From NCBI GenBank assembly GCA_004352715.1, contig SCFE01000021.1:62001-126000 (forward strand): a stretch of 64,000 nt of DNA, read 5' to 3'. Below are positions 1-11,307 of the stretch, piece after piece; position 1 is the stretch's first letter; every line of letters begins with the position of its first letter. The DNA is from Hofstenia miamia. Lineage: Eukaryota > Xenacoelomorpha > Acoela. The notes beneath the pieces are model-generated. The model made no database searches. It saw only the letters and a program-made list of their open reading frames with translations, and was not told the origin of the DNA. The translations under genes and the position numbers were made by a program.

Positions 1-307
1 AAATTGAATAAACTGATAATGTTTATTGGCTAAATTCTGAAATTTTACATGCACATAATTTGTGCTTTTACTATTATTATTAACTTTTAAAATAAATTTT
101 TCATAGTTATAAACAGGGCCAGGATTACTTTAGATTCCTTGAGTAACTAAGTGGATAAAGAGACAAGCTTGTATACTCAAAGTATTTTTAAATTTTAAAC
201 AGTATAATTTACATATACATAGGCATATGTGTAGCCTGGGTGTCGTATAAATATACATATTTAAATATAAATTAAAAAATTTCTTAGCTTTGATATTTCC
301 GCTAAAG

Positions 308-1146
308 TTAATTGTGCGGCCTTGCAGTGACTTCAGCGTAGCTTCGGTGATTATTACCGTGCAAACTCGGCGTGATGATTGGTAACGCGGCGGGGTGTTG
401 ATGGGCACCATGCTGCAATGAACTAAAATTTAAACGCGATCGAAACTTGCATAGCGATGGTGTTTGATGTAGTGAGGTAGGTGGTTGCGGTGATTCATCA
501 AAAGACGCTTTGATACAGCTTGCAAGATGTCCGTAGCCTGCATAAGATAAATGTATCCATCTTTGCGAAAAGCTTTCTATTAATGTTTTTATCCAATTAA
601 AACTATGAAAAATTTCGTACTTCAAGATTTTCGAATTTTGCTGAAAAGTAGATTTAGTTCAATGGCCTTCTTGTTTAATTGATTAGAATGCGAGAATGGT
701 GCGACTTCTCCTAAGTAAAGATTAGCGGCCGGAAAAGTAACACGCACAGCATCAACTAGGTCTTTAAACAAATAAGTATAATCGGTTCTTTTCTTCATAA
801 TATCATTTCTACCGACTGAAATTGCGATTTCTTTTACATTGGTTGTGCCTTGGTACATCTTGACCACATTGGTAATATCAGCAATGGTGGCGCCACGGTG
901 AGAATCTACAGCAACTTTTCGTTTTCTGATCAGACCTGGAGCTCTTAAGTATCGGAACATCGAAGTACCAATGAATAAAAGATCAGCATCATTTTTTAGC
1001 TTCTTTGGATGTCGTTCTTTGCCTGTGGAAGTCTTCAATTGTGGTTTTACATCAATTGTCTGCTGTTCACTGTTTGTTACTCGATGGTTGACTTGAACTT
1101 CTTTGTTCAACTGGATAGCATCATCTTCCTGTAGTTCAAAGAGCAT
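308..1146 (-). pseudogene. SGNH/GDSL-hydrolase-like ORF, broken by a frameshift
   Basis: Two overlapping minus-strand frames (1146-622, then 625-308) read as one protein interrupted by a frameshift. The upstream part has a charged N-terminal stretch, then LLFIGTSMFRYL, which fits SGNH block I with the nucleophile Ser but Thr in place of the usual Asp of GDS. SHRGATIADITNVV follows, then SVGRNDI, which fits the block III G-x-N-D. The downstream frame has WIHLSYAGYGHLA, which fits the block V His (usual D-G-x-H-L), with the catalytic Asp position apparently changed. Such domains occur in lipases and esterases and also in ORF1 of some CR1/L2-type LINEs. The AEVT tail and the repeat-rich surroundings make transposon origin plausible, but no reverse transcriptase lies next to it. 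Broken and probably non-functional. Confidence 0.5.
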
Positions 1147-1569
1147 CTAATGAATAGTAAGCAACTCCTCTTTAGAAAGATTACTGAACGGTGTGGCTCC
1201 GTTCTCCCGTTATGAAATCCTCACTACCAAAAGAACAAATATATACGCGCTCGGAGGTACTGACTAAAGGCGACGAAATCAGCGTAACTTGTGATATTGA
1301 AACCATGTTTAGTTTGAACTAAAAATGAAATGACATATAATATAACACATAGTTTACTTTGGCTGTACTTCTTGCCAACAATGATTAACTTATAGAACCA
1401 ATAATCATTTTCTTAAAATTAAAATTGTAATTGCACTACTGAAATTTGCTTAAAATAAGAATGAGTGATGTAGGCAAATCAGTACTGCAAAAATTAACAT
1501 TAGAATTTTATGTTTTAGTTTAAATAATTATAAATAGGTGAGAGCTCTTCTCTCCTCCTTTCTGATTAC

Positions 1570-1715
1570 ACGTTTCTATGATGTTTTTTCTCTATGCTTC
1601 ATCTCTAAAACGAATGATGGAAAATATAAAAGTAAATAAACGTTTTCTATGATGGTTTGTGTTTTTCTATGCTTCATCTTTAAAATGAACGATGGAAAAT
1701 ATAAAAGTAAATAAA
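1570..1715. repeat. Two-copy direct repeat, about 73 bp unit
   Basis: Two adjacent diverged copies of a unit containing TTCTATGATG, then CTATGCTTCATCT, then GATGGAAAATATAAAAGTAA. Around it (1147-1993) I see no coding or RNA feature. Confidence 0.7.
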
Positions 1716-1991
1716 TTCTCAATGTGCACTTGATACGCACATTTTTCTATAATATTTAAATTGGTTGATATCTGTATTTTTAATTTATCTTTAAAACTGG
1801 ACGTGCTGGAGTAAAACTGAGTTCAGATTCGTGATCAGCGAAGTAGTTTTAGTCAGGGTCACATACTTTGGTTCGAGAAAAAATTAAAAACTTGAAAAAT
1901 GTTGACCAGTGTAATTGATTTAGTTGTAAACTATCCTTAGTACATAAATATTATATTTGTCTGACAAAAAATATTTGGTTAATTCATTTAA

Positions 1992-1993
<2 letters not shown>

Positions 1994-2032
<39 letters not shown>
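1994..2032. repeat. (TA)n microsatellite
   Basis: Uninterrupted TA dinucleotide run directly abutting the 3' end of the Penelope-like remnant. An AT-dinucleotide tract is a plausible insertion target or tail for this element class. Confidence 0.9.
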
Positions 2033-2035
<3 letters not shown>

Positions 2036-2039
2036 TAAA

Positions 2040-2105
2040 TGGACGTTATGAAAGGAATAGACCGGTTTCGTTTATTTAAAACATCATCAGTACAAATATG
2101 CAGTA
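2040..2105 (-). ncRNA. Hammerhead-ribozyme-like motif at the 3' end of a Penelope-like element
   Basis: On the minus strand the core CTGATGA (2090-2084) is followed by a short stem-loop able to pair GTTT with AAAC, then GAAA (2069-2066), then CCGG and the cleavage triplet GTC ending at 2060. That is the type I order CUGAUGA - stem II - GAAA - stem III - NUH. Stem III is the palindrome ACCGGT with no loop, so it could pair properly only between two molecules. Minimal dimer-acting hammerheads with a very short helix III are known from Penelope-like elements, and here the motif lies just after a GIY-YIG C-terminus. Weak points are an extra U between the core and stem II and only two or three clear stem I pairs. 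Confidence 0.5.
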
Positions 2106-2187
2106 AAAACTAAATATATTTACACTAGACTACACTTTATATAGTTTAACATTTTATGCTCTTAAAATAAGTTCAATGATACCATGC

Positions 2188-2501
2188 TTAGTTGTTTGAT
2201 TGCTTAATTATTAATGCTTCTTCTATTTTATGATGTTCTGATCGTAGTCTGATGTAACAATTTTCTTCTCTTAGTTGATGTTTGTGCATAAAAATTCTAT
2301 ATTTTAGGTGCCCATTCATATGTTCCCTAATTCTTGTACCCAGATGTCGCTTTGTTTATATACATATGTACATATATCCGCACTGTGTACTATGGAGAAG
2401 CATACAGAGAAAAGTGTACACATTGCCAAAGAGCTACGAAATTCCATAATACACAGTAGTAAATATATTTTGCGCAACCCAGATGCAATCAATCTGTTCA
2501 T
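2188..2501 (-). pseudogene. Penelope-like element, GIY-YIG C-terminal remnant
   Basis: A minus-strand frame ending at the stop 2190-2188 reads KRHLGTRIREHMNGH, then KYRIFMHKHQL, then EEALIIKQSNN. This matches the C-terminal part of the GIY-YIG endonuclease fused to Penelope-like reverse transcriptases, where the Arg of xLxxRxxEH is conserved. Upstream of 2345 the reading shifts frame at a small TA/CA-rich stretch, so the GIY-YIG N-terminal half (near SADICTYVYK) is in another frame. No reverse transcriptase is recognisable further upstream, so only the 3' end survives. The element runs toward lower coordinates into the hammerhead-like motif and the TA repeat. Confidence 0.6.
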
Positions 2502-2662
2502 AGTTTAATTTAATTATGCAGAGGCCAGAAGTATTCTATAGGATTTGAAATAATTTTGACCGTTTTACCATAGTAATATGTTTGATAAAATGACCCCACA
2601 TATGGCATTAATTTTCGAAATTAAAAATGAAAAAAATATTTTTTGAGTCCAATTGAACAGAG

Positions 2663-2905
2663 TTAGCATTCCACAAGTAATAAAAAACATTTAAAAGTAT
2701 TAAAAATAGTCATTTGTTGGTTTTTTCTGTATTCTTTGAAACATGGACTAATGCAAAGTGGGATTTTACACAGATCACATTGATAAATAGTTTTTTTCAA
2801 ATACTTCTTCCATGACCACTGTACATGTGTATCTTTTCTGTGTCTGTACTTCTTTGGCATTTGGCATTGCAGGTATTTTTTCTGGTAAATGGTGTCCTTG
2901 AAGTT
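2663..2905 (-). pseudogene. piggyBac transposase C-terminal cysteine-rich remnant
   Basis: In one minus frame HLPEKIPAMPNAK and KRYTC are readable. A second frame gives YQCDLCKIPLCISPCFKEY. Together they follow the order of the PGBD/piggyBac C-terminus: a His/Pro spacer, then a zinc-binding C-x2-C...C-x3-C-F-x2-Y(H) module. A frameshift separates the halves, and the His normally following the last Tyr is Arg. The catalytic DDD core is not visible and I found no TTAA-flanked terminal repeats, so this is a 3' fragment. It differs in sequence from the piggyBac C-terminus at 43.5 kb. Confidence 0.55.
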
Positions 2906-3243
2906 TTAACTGCAGGGACCAGAATTAGGCCGGTCTCTTTTGAAATATACTGAAAGATTTTTGTCAGTGGCGCAGTTGGCTGAGCGACATCTATAGAACT
3001 GGATTAGACTGTATAATATTCCATATAGAAACCCTCTAAGGCCACTAGCCCTGGTAAAAACGGTATATGATGTAAGAGGTATTGTGAAACTATCTATTTG
3101 CAAAAAGGTTCACCATACGCTTACAAGCAATCTGATTAATAAGACATAACCTAATTAATGCTAAACGTCACTACCACATCAACGACATTAAATGCTGTTT
3201 CCCTTTTATGAACTTTTCGTTTGTCTTGATATACTTTTAGTTA

Positions 3244-3302
3244 TCAACGGCAAAGCCGTCGATATTTTCCGGTGGCTCTGCCGGCTGGCGCCCAGTTCTA
3301 GC
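3244..3302. other. GC-rich patch with hairpins
   Basis: A short GC-rich island in AT-rich DNA holds the palindrome ACGGC-AAA-GCCGT (about 3247-3259) and a second inverted pair CCGG...CCGG. A transposon end is possible but unproven. Upstream, 2906-3243 has a tRNA A-box-like string (TGGCGCAGTTGG near 2970) but no B-box partner. Confidence 0.35.
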
Positions 3303-3324
3303 TGGAAGTAATCACAAGTTTTAA

Positions 3325-3737
3325 TTTTAAATCTAAAAGTCGCATTTTAACGTTTCAATTAAAACTAAGTAAAAATTCTATTATACTTATTTTAAATATT
3401 TGCTAATGAAAAAATATTTATTTGAGCAGTCCCATATACATCACATCTATTATCATTGTGAAGGTGTAAAATATCCAAATAAATTCCATTTTTTATAATT
3501 AACTTCGTCCATATCTTGATNNNNNNNNNNNNNNNNNNNNNTTTTAAATCTAAAAGTCGCATTTTAACGTTTCAATTAAAACTAAGTAAAAATTCTATTA
3601 TACTTATTTTAAATATTTGCTAATGAAAAAATATTTATTTGAGCAGTCCCATATACATCACATCTATTATCATTGTGAAGGTGTAAAATATCCAAATAAA
3701 TTCCATTTTTTATAATTAACTTCGTCCATATCTTGAT
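3325..3737. repeat. Direct duplication of 196 bp around a 21-N gap (assembly overlap)
   Basis: 3325-3520 and 3542-3737 read the same, separated only by 21 Ns. Contig ends that overlap but were not merged explain this better than a biological tandem repeat. Confidence 0.85.
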
Positions 3738-4278
3738 TAATTCGATAATCCTTGCATCTCAAACTGTTGAAAGAAACATAATTTAGTAAGATTAACACAA
3801 ACAAATCCAGTTTCAATCTCTGTTTGAGAAGTAATAAGCTTGAGGTACGAATGTTTTGGCTGTTTACAAAGACAAAAAATTAGGCATTTTTTTAACTATT
3901 AACACATTTGCTGAACTTAGGCTGGCAAATATAGATTTGACCATCAGGATTATTACCACGCTCTTGCTTGCATAGTTCATATACCTCCGTAATCGGATAT
4001 CTCAAAATACGTTTCTGGAAATGTTGCTTACTACTTATAGTACACAAGATGACAATGTTTTTATTTATGTACTTTCTTTAGCCACGTTTTTCTCAACAGA
4101 GTTTCTAGCAAGAAAATTTCTAGAACATGTTAATGGTCTAGAAACGTACTACTCAAGTTTCTCAAAACACATATTTGGTTACTAAGAATAGTACTTTTAC
4201 TAGACAATTTTATTTGCTATTCTTATTAAGTTCTTGACACATTTTATGCTAATTAAGTTCAGACTAGGAATGGTACTT

Positions 4279-4554
4279 TTAAAAGACATAGGTAAGAATT
4301 TTAGTAATTTGGGAAGTAGCTCTCTTAAGAGCTGACACATTGCATGAATAAGTTAATCTACCGCACCTTTCGCTATATAATCCAAGCGCTTTTCCGACTG
4401 CCCTCACATTTTTTTCAATACCTGTAGACCCACTTCGAGCTCTTTCTTTCAAATTCTGCGCGTAAATTCTTTTTCTCAAGACCTCACATGCTTTAAGATC
4501 CACAGCACCATCACCATTTAGTATCCAGAGACGCCTCAATTTGCACTTTTCCAC
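4279..4554 (-). CDS. Unrecognised ORF, about 91 codons, possible exon or element fragment
   Basis: The frame is open from an upstream stop near 4611 down to 4279 and contains no ATG near its start (the first in-frame candidate is a GTG). The product is basic and of normal amino-acid composition: CKLRRLWILNGDGAVDLK, CEVLRKRIYAQNLKE, NVRAVGKALGLYSERCGR. That is unlike the low-complexity ORFs typical of this AT-rich DNA, so it may be a real exon or part of a mobile element. I do not recognise the family. From 3738 to 4278 nothing is recognisable. Confidence 0.25.
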   Translation of the reverse strand: MEKCKLRRLWILNGDGAVDLKACEVLRKRIYAQNLKERARSGSTGIEKNVRAVGKALGLYSERCGRLTYSCNVSALKRATSQITKILTYVF

Positions 4555-5210
4555 GTTTGGCGCTACGAATTTGGAAAAAACAAGAATTAATGAACGTTAA
4601 ATTAAGAAAAATATCAAGTAGAATAAACGCAATATACAATAAATGGCTAATAGAGTTAAAGTAAAAGAAATGTAAATGGCGCTTTTAACGTCCAATCCCA
4701 CAAAATGTCGGACGTTACAACCACAAATTGAAAAATAGAACAGATCATTTGTACTTGTTTAAGTTGCAAGTTATCGTATTGTGACATACAATTACTGAGC
4801 ATGGCTTTGCAAAAAATTATGTGGCAATTGAAATTTTTGAAAACATGTAAACTAAAATATTAAAAATATGGTGTCGGACGGCACAAGCTTTACAAAACAG
4901 GAATTTCTTTACATCCCCGAGCTATGCGATGTAGCTAAATTACTCAAGAATTTGAAAATCACAGAAGGCAATGTTGCTTACGTGTCACATAAAAAGAGTA
5001 TTCTTAATTGGACCATGCGTGCTTTTGCAATATACACTAAAGTAATTATTTAAGCATAAGTATAAATTTCGGTTGTTTTTACTTCGTGTATCAAACAAGA
5101 AGAAGAAATACCAAAATACTTGTCGATACAAATTACAAATTTGATTTCTACACATTTCTGGCATTCGAATGGTATGTGACATATACTATATTGGGTTAAT
5201 TGATATTTTC

Positions 5211-5236
5211 ATATATATATATATATATATATATAT
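5211..5236. repeat. (AT)n microsatellite
   Basis: Simple AT dinucleotide run. Confidence 0.85.
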
Positions 5237-8200
5237 CTGCAGTAAAATCTTAGTAAAAATTAAATATTTTTGGCACTCTGTACACTCTAATTAGAATATT
5301 GGTGCTGTGTGCATATATCATCAAAATTTGTTAATATTTTACAATCACTTAAATGGAGGGAAGCATATTACATTTCAATATTTCAAGAAGCTCCCTTACC
5401 AGGAATATTGAAATGTTTCAAGTTACAAGTCTGTTGTAAATATTACTAAAAAACATGCTTTAAGAGACTGTTCCATTAAACCTGCTCAATGGTTTGCATG
5501 ATTGCACTTCATAGTTAGTTTCAATATTTTACTATATTACGGCTTAAATTTTTTGTACAACCATCAAATTTTTGGAACTCATTTTGTTTAAGTGAAATCA
5601 GTGGCAGCGGGAGCAGGATACAGAGAAGACAATTGCTTTCCCCCTCCCCCTAAAATTGAAATTTCAGAAAAGACCTTAATAAATTTTATAATTTAAACAG
5701 TTAAAGTATTCTTAAATAGTTACTATTGTGAAGTCATCCACACAATAATTAAAAATTAGAGTCGTTAAGAGGACTGAATGTTGAGTTTTCCAAGGAAAAA
5801 TTAATCACAAAAAGTTTTTGGTGAAATTGCTTCTGCAATTTAAGCAAAAAGCATTTTCCATATTTGTTAACAGTTGATTGACGGATGCTAATTGATTAGT
5901 CATAATCCTTGTGATTAATTCATGAATAATGAGGGCGTGTTGCCAAAAAGANTAAATTTAATAACAAATGTTTGAATCAGAGAGATAATAATACTTGTTA
6001 AAAGAGTAATGCCTTATTTCGGTAATAAAGCAAAATAGTTTTTCGGAAAAAACCAAAAACTAGTTTATGCAAAAACTCGCAATTCCTAATATTTAATAAA
6101 CGTATGTGGTAAAGCCCACATACGTGTTTAAGACAAGACAAAAATGTAATTTATTCTACATTTTGATTATAATGACCATATATATCGCACTATTTGTCTA
6201 TTGTGTTAGTTTATCATCATTGTTGGGGGATGGGAATAAAATTGATTACGTTTTAAAAGAAATATCTGTAAAACTAACTAGAGATAGTATTTCTTCTGCA
6301 ATTTCAGCAAAAAGTTTTTGTGACAGATTTTCCTTTGGAAAATCTATGAATAATTTAGAGTGTATGTGTGTACGTGTTAGAGAATTTGTATATATATGAT
6401 AGCAACCTTAATGAATAATGCATAATGAAATTTATCTTGTGCAAAAATTTTCTAAGTATTAAGAAATTATTTGGTTTGTATGAAAATTGATCGATTTTCC
6501 AAATGTATTTACTAGGGATTGCAGCAATGTGCAATTCTGAGTCTTACAGAGAGTGTGTATTTGTTTGTATGATGGAAATTGTGTTTGTATTTAAATTTCA
6601 TTTATAAATTTTTTTGTTAAATTATTTTCACGTTTATTGATTTTCATTAATATAAATATGTTTTTCTGCAGAGTTTGTCATGACATTCATGCATATCTTT
6701 CACTTATAGAATCTTTTGTTACAGTATTTAATGTGTTTATTGATGCTTATTCTATATATTGTGAAATCTTTTAAGCAAATAGTAAAGTTTATCCTTCAAC
6801 TACAGAATGCAATTTTGTAGAAAACCTTAACAATACAGAAAGCCTGTAGCAATACACTTAAATTTTGGAGGTAAAAATCAATAGAAATATATATATTTTA
6901 TTCTCACATAATAGTGAAGAAATGTTTCTAAATCCAAATATATTGGAATTCTCTCTAATGATGTGCCTAAGAAACTATCAAGTATAGATTTTATTTCAAA
7001 AATTCTCAATCTTAGCAATCAAATGTACAATTACATTACATAATAATAAATAAATTTATAACGTATAACAAGGTTTTCTAATGTGTCAATAATTCATCAT
7101 GAAAAACGAAAAAATTCACTATTATTAAATGCCTAAAGCTTTGAACAGCTAATTCAAATACAGTGTTATATTTGAACCATCTCATAAAGATATATAAATT
7201 TAATAATTACTATGAAATATGGGCGTACATATAATCATTATATCTAGTAACAAGTCATAATACACTAACACAGCAAAAATCTGTTAGAATGTCAAAAATT
7301 CATTTCGAAAAAAATAAATAATCACAGAAATGCTGTCATCATCACAATTGATTGTTGCGAAAAACACATAAATCTTGTTATATTTTCAATAAGCGATTGC
7401 TACAGTAACTTTGTTTAATTATTTCTAATATCATATCAAATTAAGAAAACTTCTACTACATTAAGCGATAGATATACAAATTTATTTGGGTCAAAACACC
7501 ATGTTCAAGTTTCCAATAGAGATTATAATTTTAAAACAACACATCAGATGGGAGAAAACGCAATATTTATAATTAAATTCAACAAAAGGAAATTTGCAAA
7601 AAATATATATATAGCAAATAAAATTACATTTTGATGAAAATATCTGGTATTAATAGAAAATCCTTTGTTCCATTGAATCATGTTTTTTGATGGTATGCTG
7701 TTTAGCTTGTCAACAAAAGAACATACATATGTGTATAAATGATGTATCACTCTCAATTACATCAATTACAAGATGAAGTAGATTATTTGACTTCATGTTA
7801 AACAACAACGTAGATTCATTATCATTTGCTGGTCAGTGCAATGAATAAACTATAAACAATGGTACGCCTTTCAAAAATTGGATCAAATTCGCGGTTATTC
7901 TGGTTGACAATGTTAAATTGATGTGAAAATTTGATCAATCTGAGTATGTTTTATGTCTAGCTACGAAATGAGTGCTTTCATTTCATGCTTTTTTATTATA
8001 CAGGTATGATTATTGTTGATTTTTAACGGATATGCTTTTAAATTTTGGGTTTTATTCAGCAGTTACGAATTGTGTAGCAATGTGAACACTTATTAAGTTT
8101 TTTATTTTCAATCAATAATTAATGTTATAGTGTCTTTAGGCGTTTTTGTTTCTTGTTATGCTAAGTAACATGGTGTTAAATAATACTTGTCTAAGTCAAT

Positions 8201-9290
8201 TAATCTTATCTTAACAGATCAAATTCATGTATAATCGTGGAGCCATAGTCAGCAATCTAATTGAAGTGCAAGTGAAAATATTTAATCTAAATTGTTAGCC
8301 TTGTTCTAGGTTATACTTTGCATTGATTTCAATCTCAAAATATATGTAAAGTGAAGGGTTTGGATTCGACACATAGAATCATTGGTACACTATTGATTCT
8401 TGAATTTAATGTCATTGTTTTCATCACTTGTGCAAATTTGAATATTGTTTAAAATTTTAAAGTTATAGTTGAAGTGATTCTAACCCTCCAATTCTTTGTA
8501 AAGACTTTGTTATTAATACAAAATATTTATCATGTAGATCATAGATAAGTAAATATTAATATTTAGTTATCTATCTATAGATTTATGTGTCCTGTTTTCT
8601 AACCATAGATTTGCTTATTTCATGTGAACTTTGTGTTTTTACAATAGCATTTATTGCATATTAATTTTAGCAGATTTCTATGGAGACAATGAGATGGTTT
8701 CACTTTAATAATTTGTAATTAATCTTGTCACATATTGTGGTGATTAAATACTAGCTTGAACCAGGTGATAATTTGCATGGTGTAAAAAATTTGCCAAATT
8801 CGTGGGTCAACATTACCTAAAAAGCATTGTGTTTTGCACTGACGATTTAAAATGCATCTGTACATGGATAACAAAGTTGCATTGTCTATATATGTTGTTG
8901 TAATATTTCCCTTTTCATCAAACACGTTTTTTTAATTTTTGTTTTAAATGAATTTATATGTGTTATTGTTTTGCGATTTTATGGATGTTGTTTTTCAATT
9001 ACAAATTATTATTATGTAATTCTCTCAAAAATCTTTGCGGTCCAACTTTAAATACCATACACCTGTATTTTTTGCGTGTGAATAATAGACTATTTACAAA
9101 CATTTGTACGCTTAGAATGTGATCACAACATGGAATTGTAATTAGTTTAACGATTGGAAATCATATCTAGTGATTGGAAAAATTGATATTAACTACAAGA
9201 CAGTGAATAATGAGTGTGTTATCATTTCTATACCAACTACAATATGGGCAGATAAGGAATACATACATTAAAGCTATAAAAGTAGAAAGC
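5237..9290. other. AT-rich stretch without recognisable genes
   Basis: Only short low-complexity ORFs are present (for example 6106-6399 + and 8728-8925 -), and none shows a family motif. At 5600-5655 the string CAGTGGCAGCGGGAGCAGG followed by CCCCCTCCCCC resembles a DNA-transposon end, but I could not find its partner. A single n at 5951 marks another assembly join. Confidence 0.5.
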
Positions 9291-9292
9291 CA

Positions 9293-9910
9293 TGTAATGT
9301 ATACAGCCACACAAGAGTCATAAATGAAAAATAAGCTGAAAACATATGTTTAAAGTTGAAAAACCAGTTGAAAGCAGAAAATCCATGTAATGTATACAAC
9401 CATGCAAGAGCCATAAACCAAATAAAACTGAAAAATGTGCAAAGTTGACAAAAGAAGTCCAAAGAAAAGACCATTGGGCAAAACCAATGTAATAATAGTG
9501 TATTAATGAAAGCATGTATATGTATAAATCCTACTAATAGCATTGCATGTATAATTTTTTGGAAAACAAAATTGCCTTTATCATGTAAATCTATATTTCA
9601 TATGCCTGTAATGTTTAAGTATGGCAAATATTTTTCCCATTTTGTATATTAGGATATTATTAAAAATGAATTAAATGTAAGAATTTTTACAATGAAGTGT
9701 AGCAATGTATTTGAAAAATGAATTGTAACTCTTTGCATGTACTGAATAGTCCCCAAATAAATGAATTAAGTTTTGTATAATAGCATCACATGTATAATTT
9801 TTTGAAAAACAAAATTGTCTTTATCATGTAAGTCTATATTTATACACCTGTAATGTTTAAGTATGGTGAATATTTTCCTGTTTTGTATGTTGGATAATAG
9901 CAATAAATGA
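9293..9910. repeat. Diverged direct repeats upstream of the Penelope-like element
   Basis: A unit of about 90 bp (ATGTAATGTATACA, then AAGAG, then CATAAA) occurs at 9293 and 9384. A second unit (GCATGTATAATTTTTTGGAA to GTTTAAGTATGG) occurs near 9543 and again near 9783. Long frames here on the minus strand are by-products of the repetition. Confidence 0.6.
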
Positions 9911-10186
9911 AATAATTGCATGGAATTTTTACAGATAGGAAATATTGGTGAAAACAAATTAATTACAACAATTGTAGATAATAATCATTAGAAACATAGG
10001 GAATTTCTTACAATGAAATAGCAGTGTATTTGAAAAACAAAATGTAGACCTTTACATGTTATGTATAGAAAAAAACAAATTAAATTACATTGATTGTCAA
10101 TCATTAGAAATGCATGGAAGTTCTTACTGATAAGAACATTATTCAACAATGTATTATCACAAATTGCAAAGTAAACTGTCAGCTAA

Positions 10187-10760
10187 CAATGTCATGTATA
10201 TTAACAAATAATAGAAAGATGTGTGCAAACAAAGTAAACATGTAAACTAAATTGACCCTCTGTAAATAACACAAAAACTAGTAAAAGTTCATGAATCAAT
10301 AACTTTGTTAAAGTAAACCCCCAGCTAACAATGTCACATATATTAAGAGAAACATGTGTGTATGTAATAAAGTAAAATAAAACATGCAAACTAAATTAGA
10401 CCACATAAATAACATAAGAACTAATAAAAGTATGTGAATCAAAGACTGTACAATGTCATGTATATTAATAAAAAACAAGTATGTAAAGTAAAATAAAACA
10501 TGCAAACTAAGTTAGACCACATAAATAACATAAGAACTAGTAAAAGTATATGAATCAAAGACTGTACAATGTCATGTATATTTATAAAAAAACAAGTATG
10601 TAAAGTAAAACCAAACATGCAAACTAAATTAATGTGTGATGTAATATCTCCAATGTCACATATACTAATAAAAAAGCAATTCTGTAAAGTAAAATATAAC
10701 ATGTAAGCTAAATTATACCACATAAATAACATAAAAACTAATAAAAGTACATGAATTAAT
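10187..10760. repeat. Tandem array, about 115-140 bp unit, five diverged copies
   Basis: Each unit starts with ACAATGTCA(T/C)(G/A)TATATT and carries AAACATG(C/T)AA(A/G)CTAA, CACATAAATAACATAA and ACTA(A/G)TAAAAGT. Starts are near 10187, 10328, 10450, 10567 and 10651. The middle copies are the most alike, as expected of a minisatellite that spreads by unequal exchange. The array ends just before a promoter-like motif cluster and a Penelope-like ORF. Confidence 0.7.
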
Positions 10761-10768
10761 AACTTCCA

Positions 10769-10885
10769 TGACGTCACTACAACACACCTGGAAATATCCA
10801 TGGCCCAGCAGAAGCCAAAGAGGTCCCCTCTCAACCAATCAGAAAAAAGTGTAATGAACTTCCACTCACCTCTCAACCAATCAGT
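10769..10885. promoter_or_regulatory. CRE plus two CCAAT boxes, promoter-like cluster
   Basis: A perfect CRE palindrome TGACGTCA lies at 10769-10776. Two AACCAATCAG boxes (CCAAT at 10835-10839 and 10877-10881) sit in a 42-bp direct repeat that also repeats GTGTAATGA. In vertebrates and insects these are CREB/ATF and NF-Y sites. The closest downstream coding sequence on the + strand is the Penelope-like ORF, so this may be its promoter region. No transcription start can be read. Confidence 0.35.
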
Positions 10886-11307
10886 AAAAAGTGTAATGAC
10901 CTTCCATCCCTTTAACCACTCATTAGTTATTTGTTAAAATTAAATGCATTTTAAAAATTGTAACAAATGAAATTAATCTGTTCTGTCCTGGCAGAAAATT
11001 TAAATGTGCAAGCTACTCATTTGCAGTAATAAAATTACTAAGCAGGTTAGTTTCCATTTGAAACTTAAATTGAACAAATTTGATTCATGTATTTGGAAAA
11101 GCACCAAAACTTATGATGAAAACAGAAGAGAAAAAAACAGTAAGGAAAAAGTACCAGAAAGTCAGTTATTAAAATGCTCTCAATTTATTAATATTATAGT
11201 AGCTAGTTAATGTTTTCTTTTTTAATTAAATAGGTTACTTTAACTATTATCAAATTTCACTTAATCCAAGTTACACAATTCTGTTGAACATTTTATCTGA
11301 TATTTAT

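Noticed and set aside
2940-3000. tRNA A-box-like string TGGCGCAGTTGG
   Set aside because: No T arm or B box at the right distance and no cloverleaf could be drawn.
6106-6399. 97-codon plus-strand ORF with a hydrophobic segment
   Set aside because: No homology recognised, no splice context, and AT-driven composition; not supported as a gene.
9274-9543. Hydrophobic Trp/Phe-rich minus-strand ORF
   Set aside because: Created by a duplicated AT-rich unit; composition reflects base bias.
10439-10876. 145-codon minus-strand ORF with repeated hydrophobic phrases
   Set aside because: It is a by-product of the tandem repeat units, which read open in this frame; low complexity and no start or family signature.
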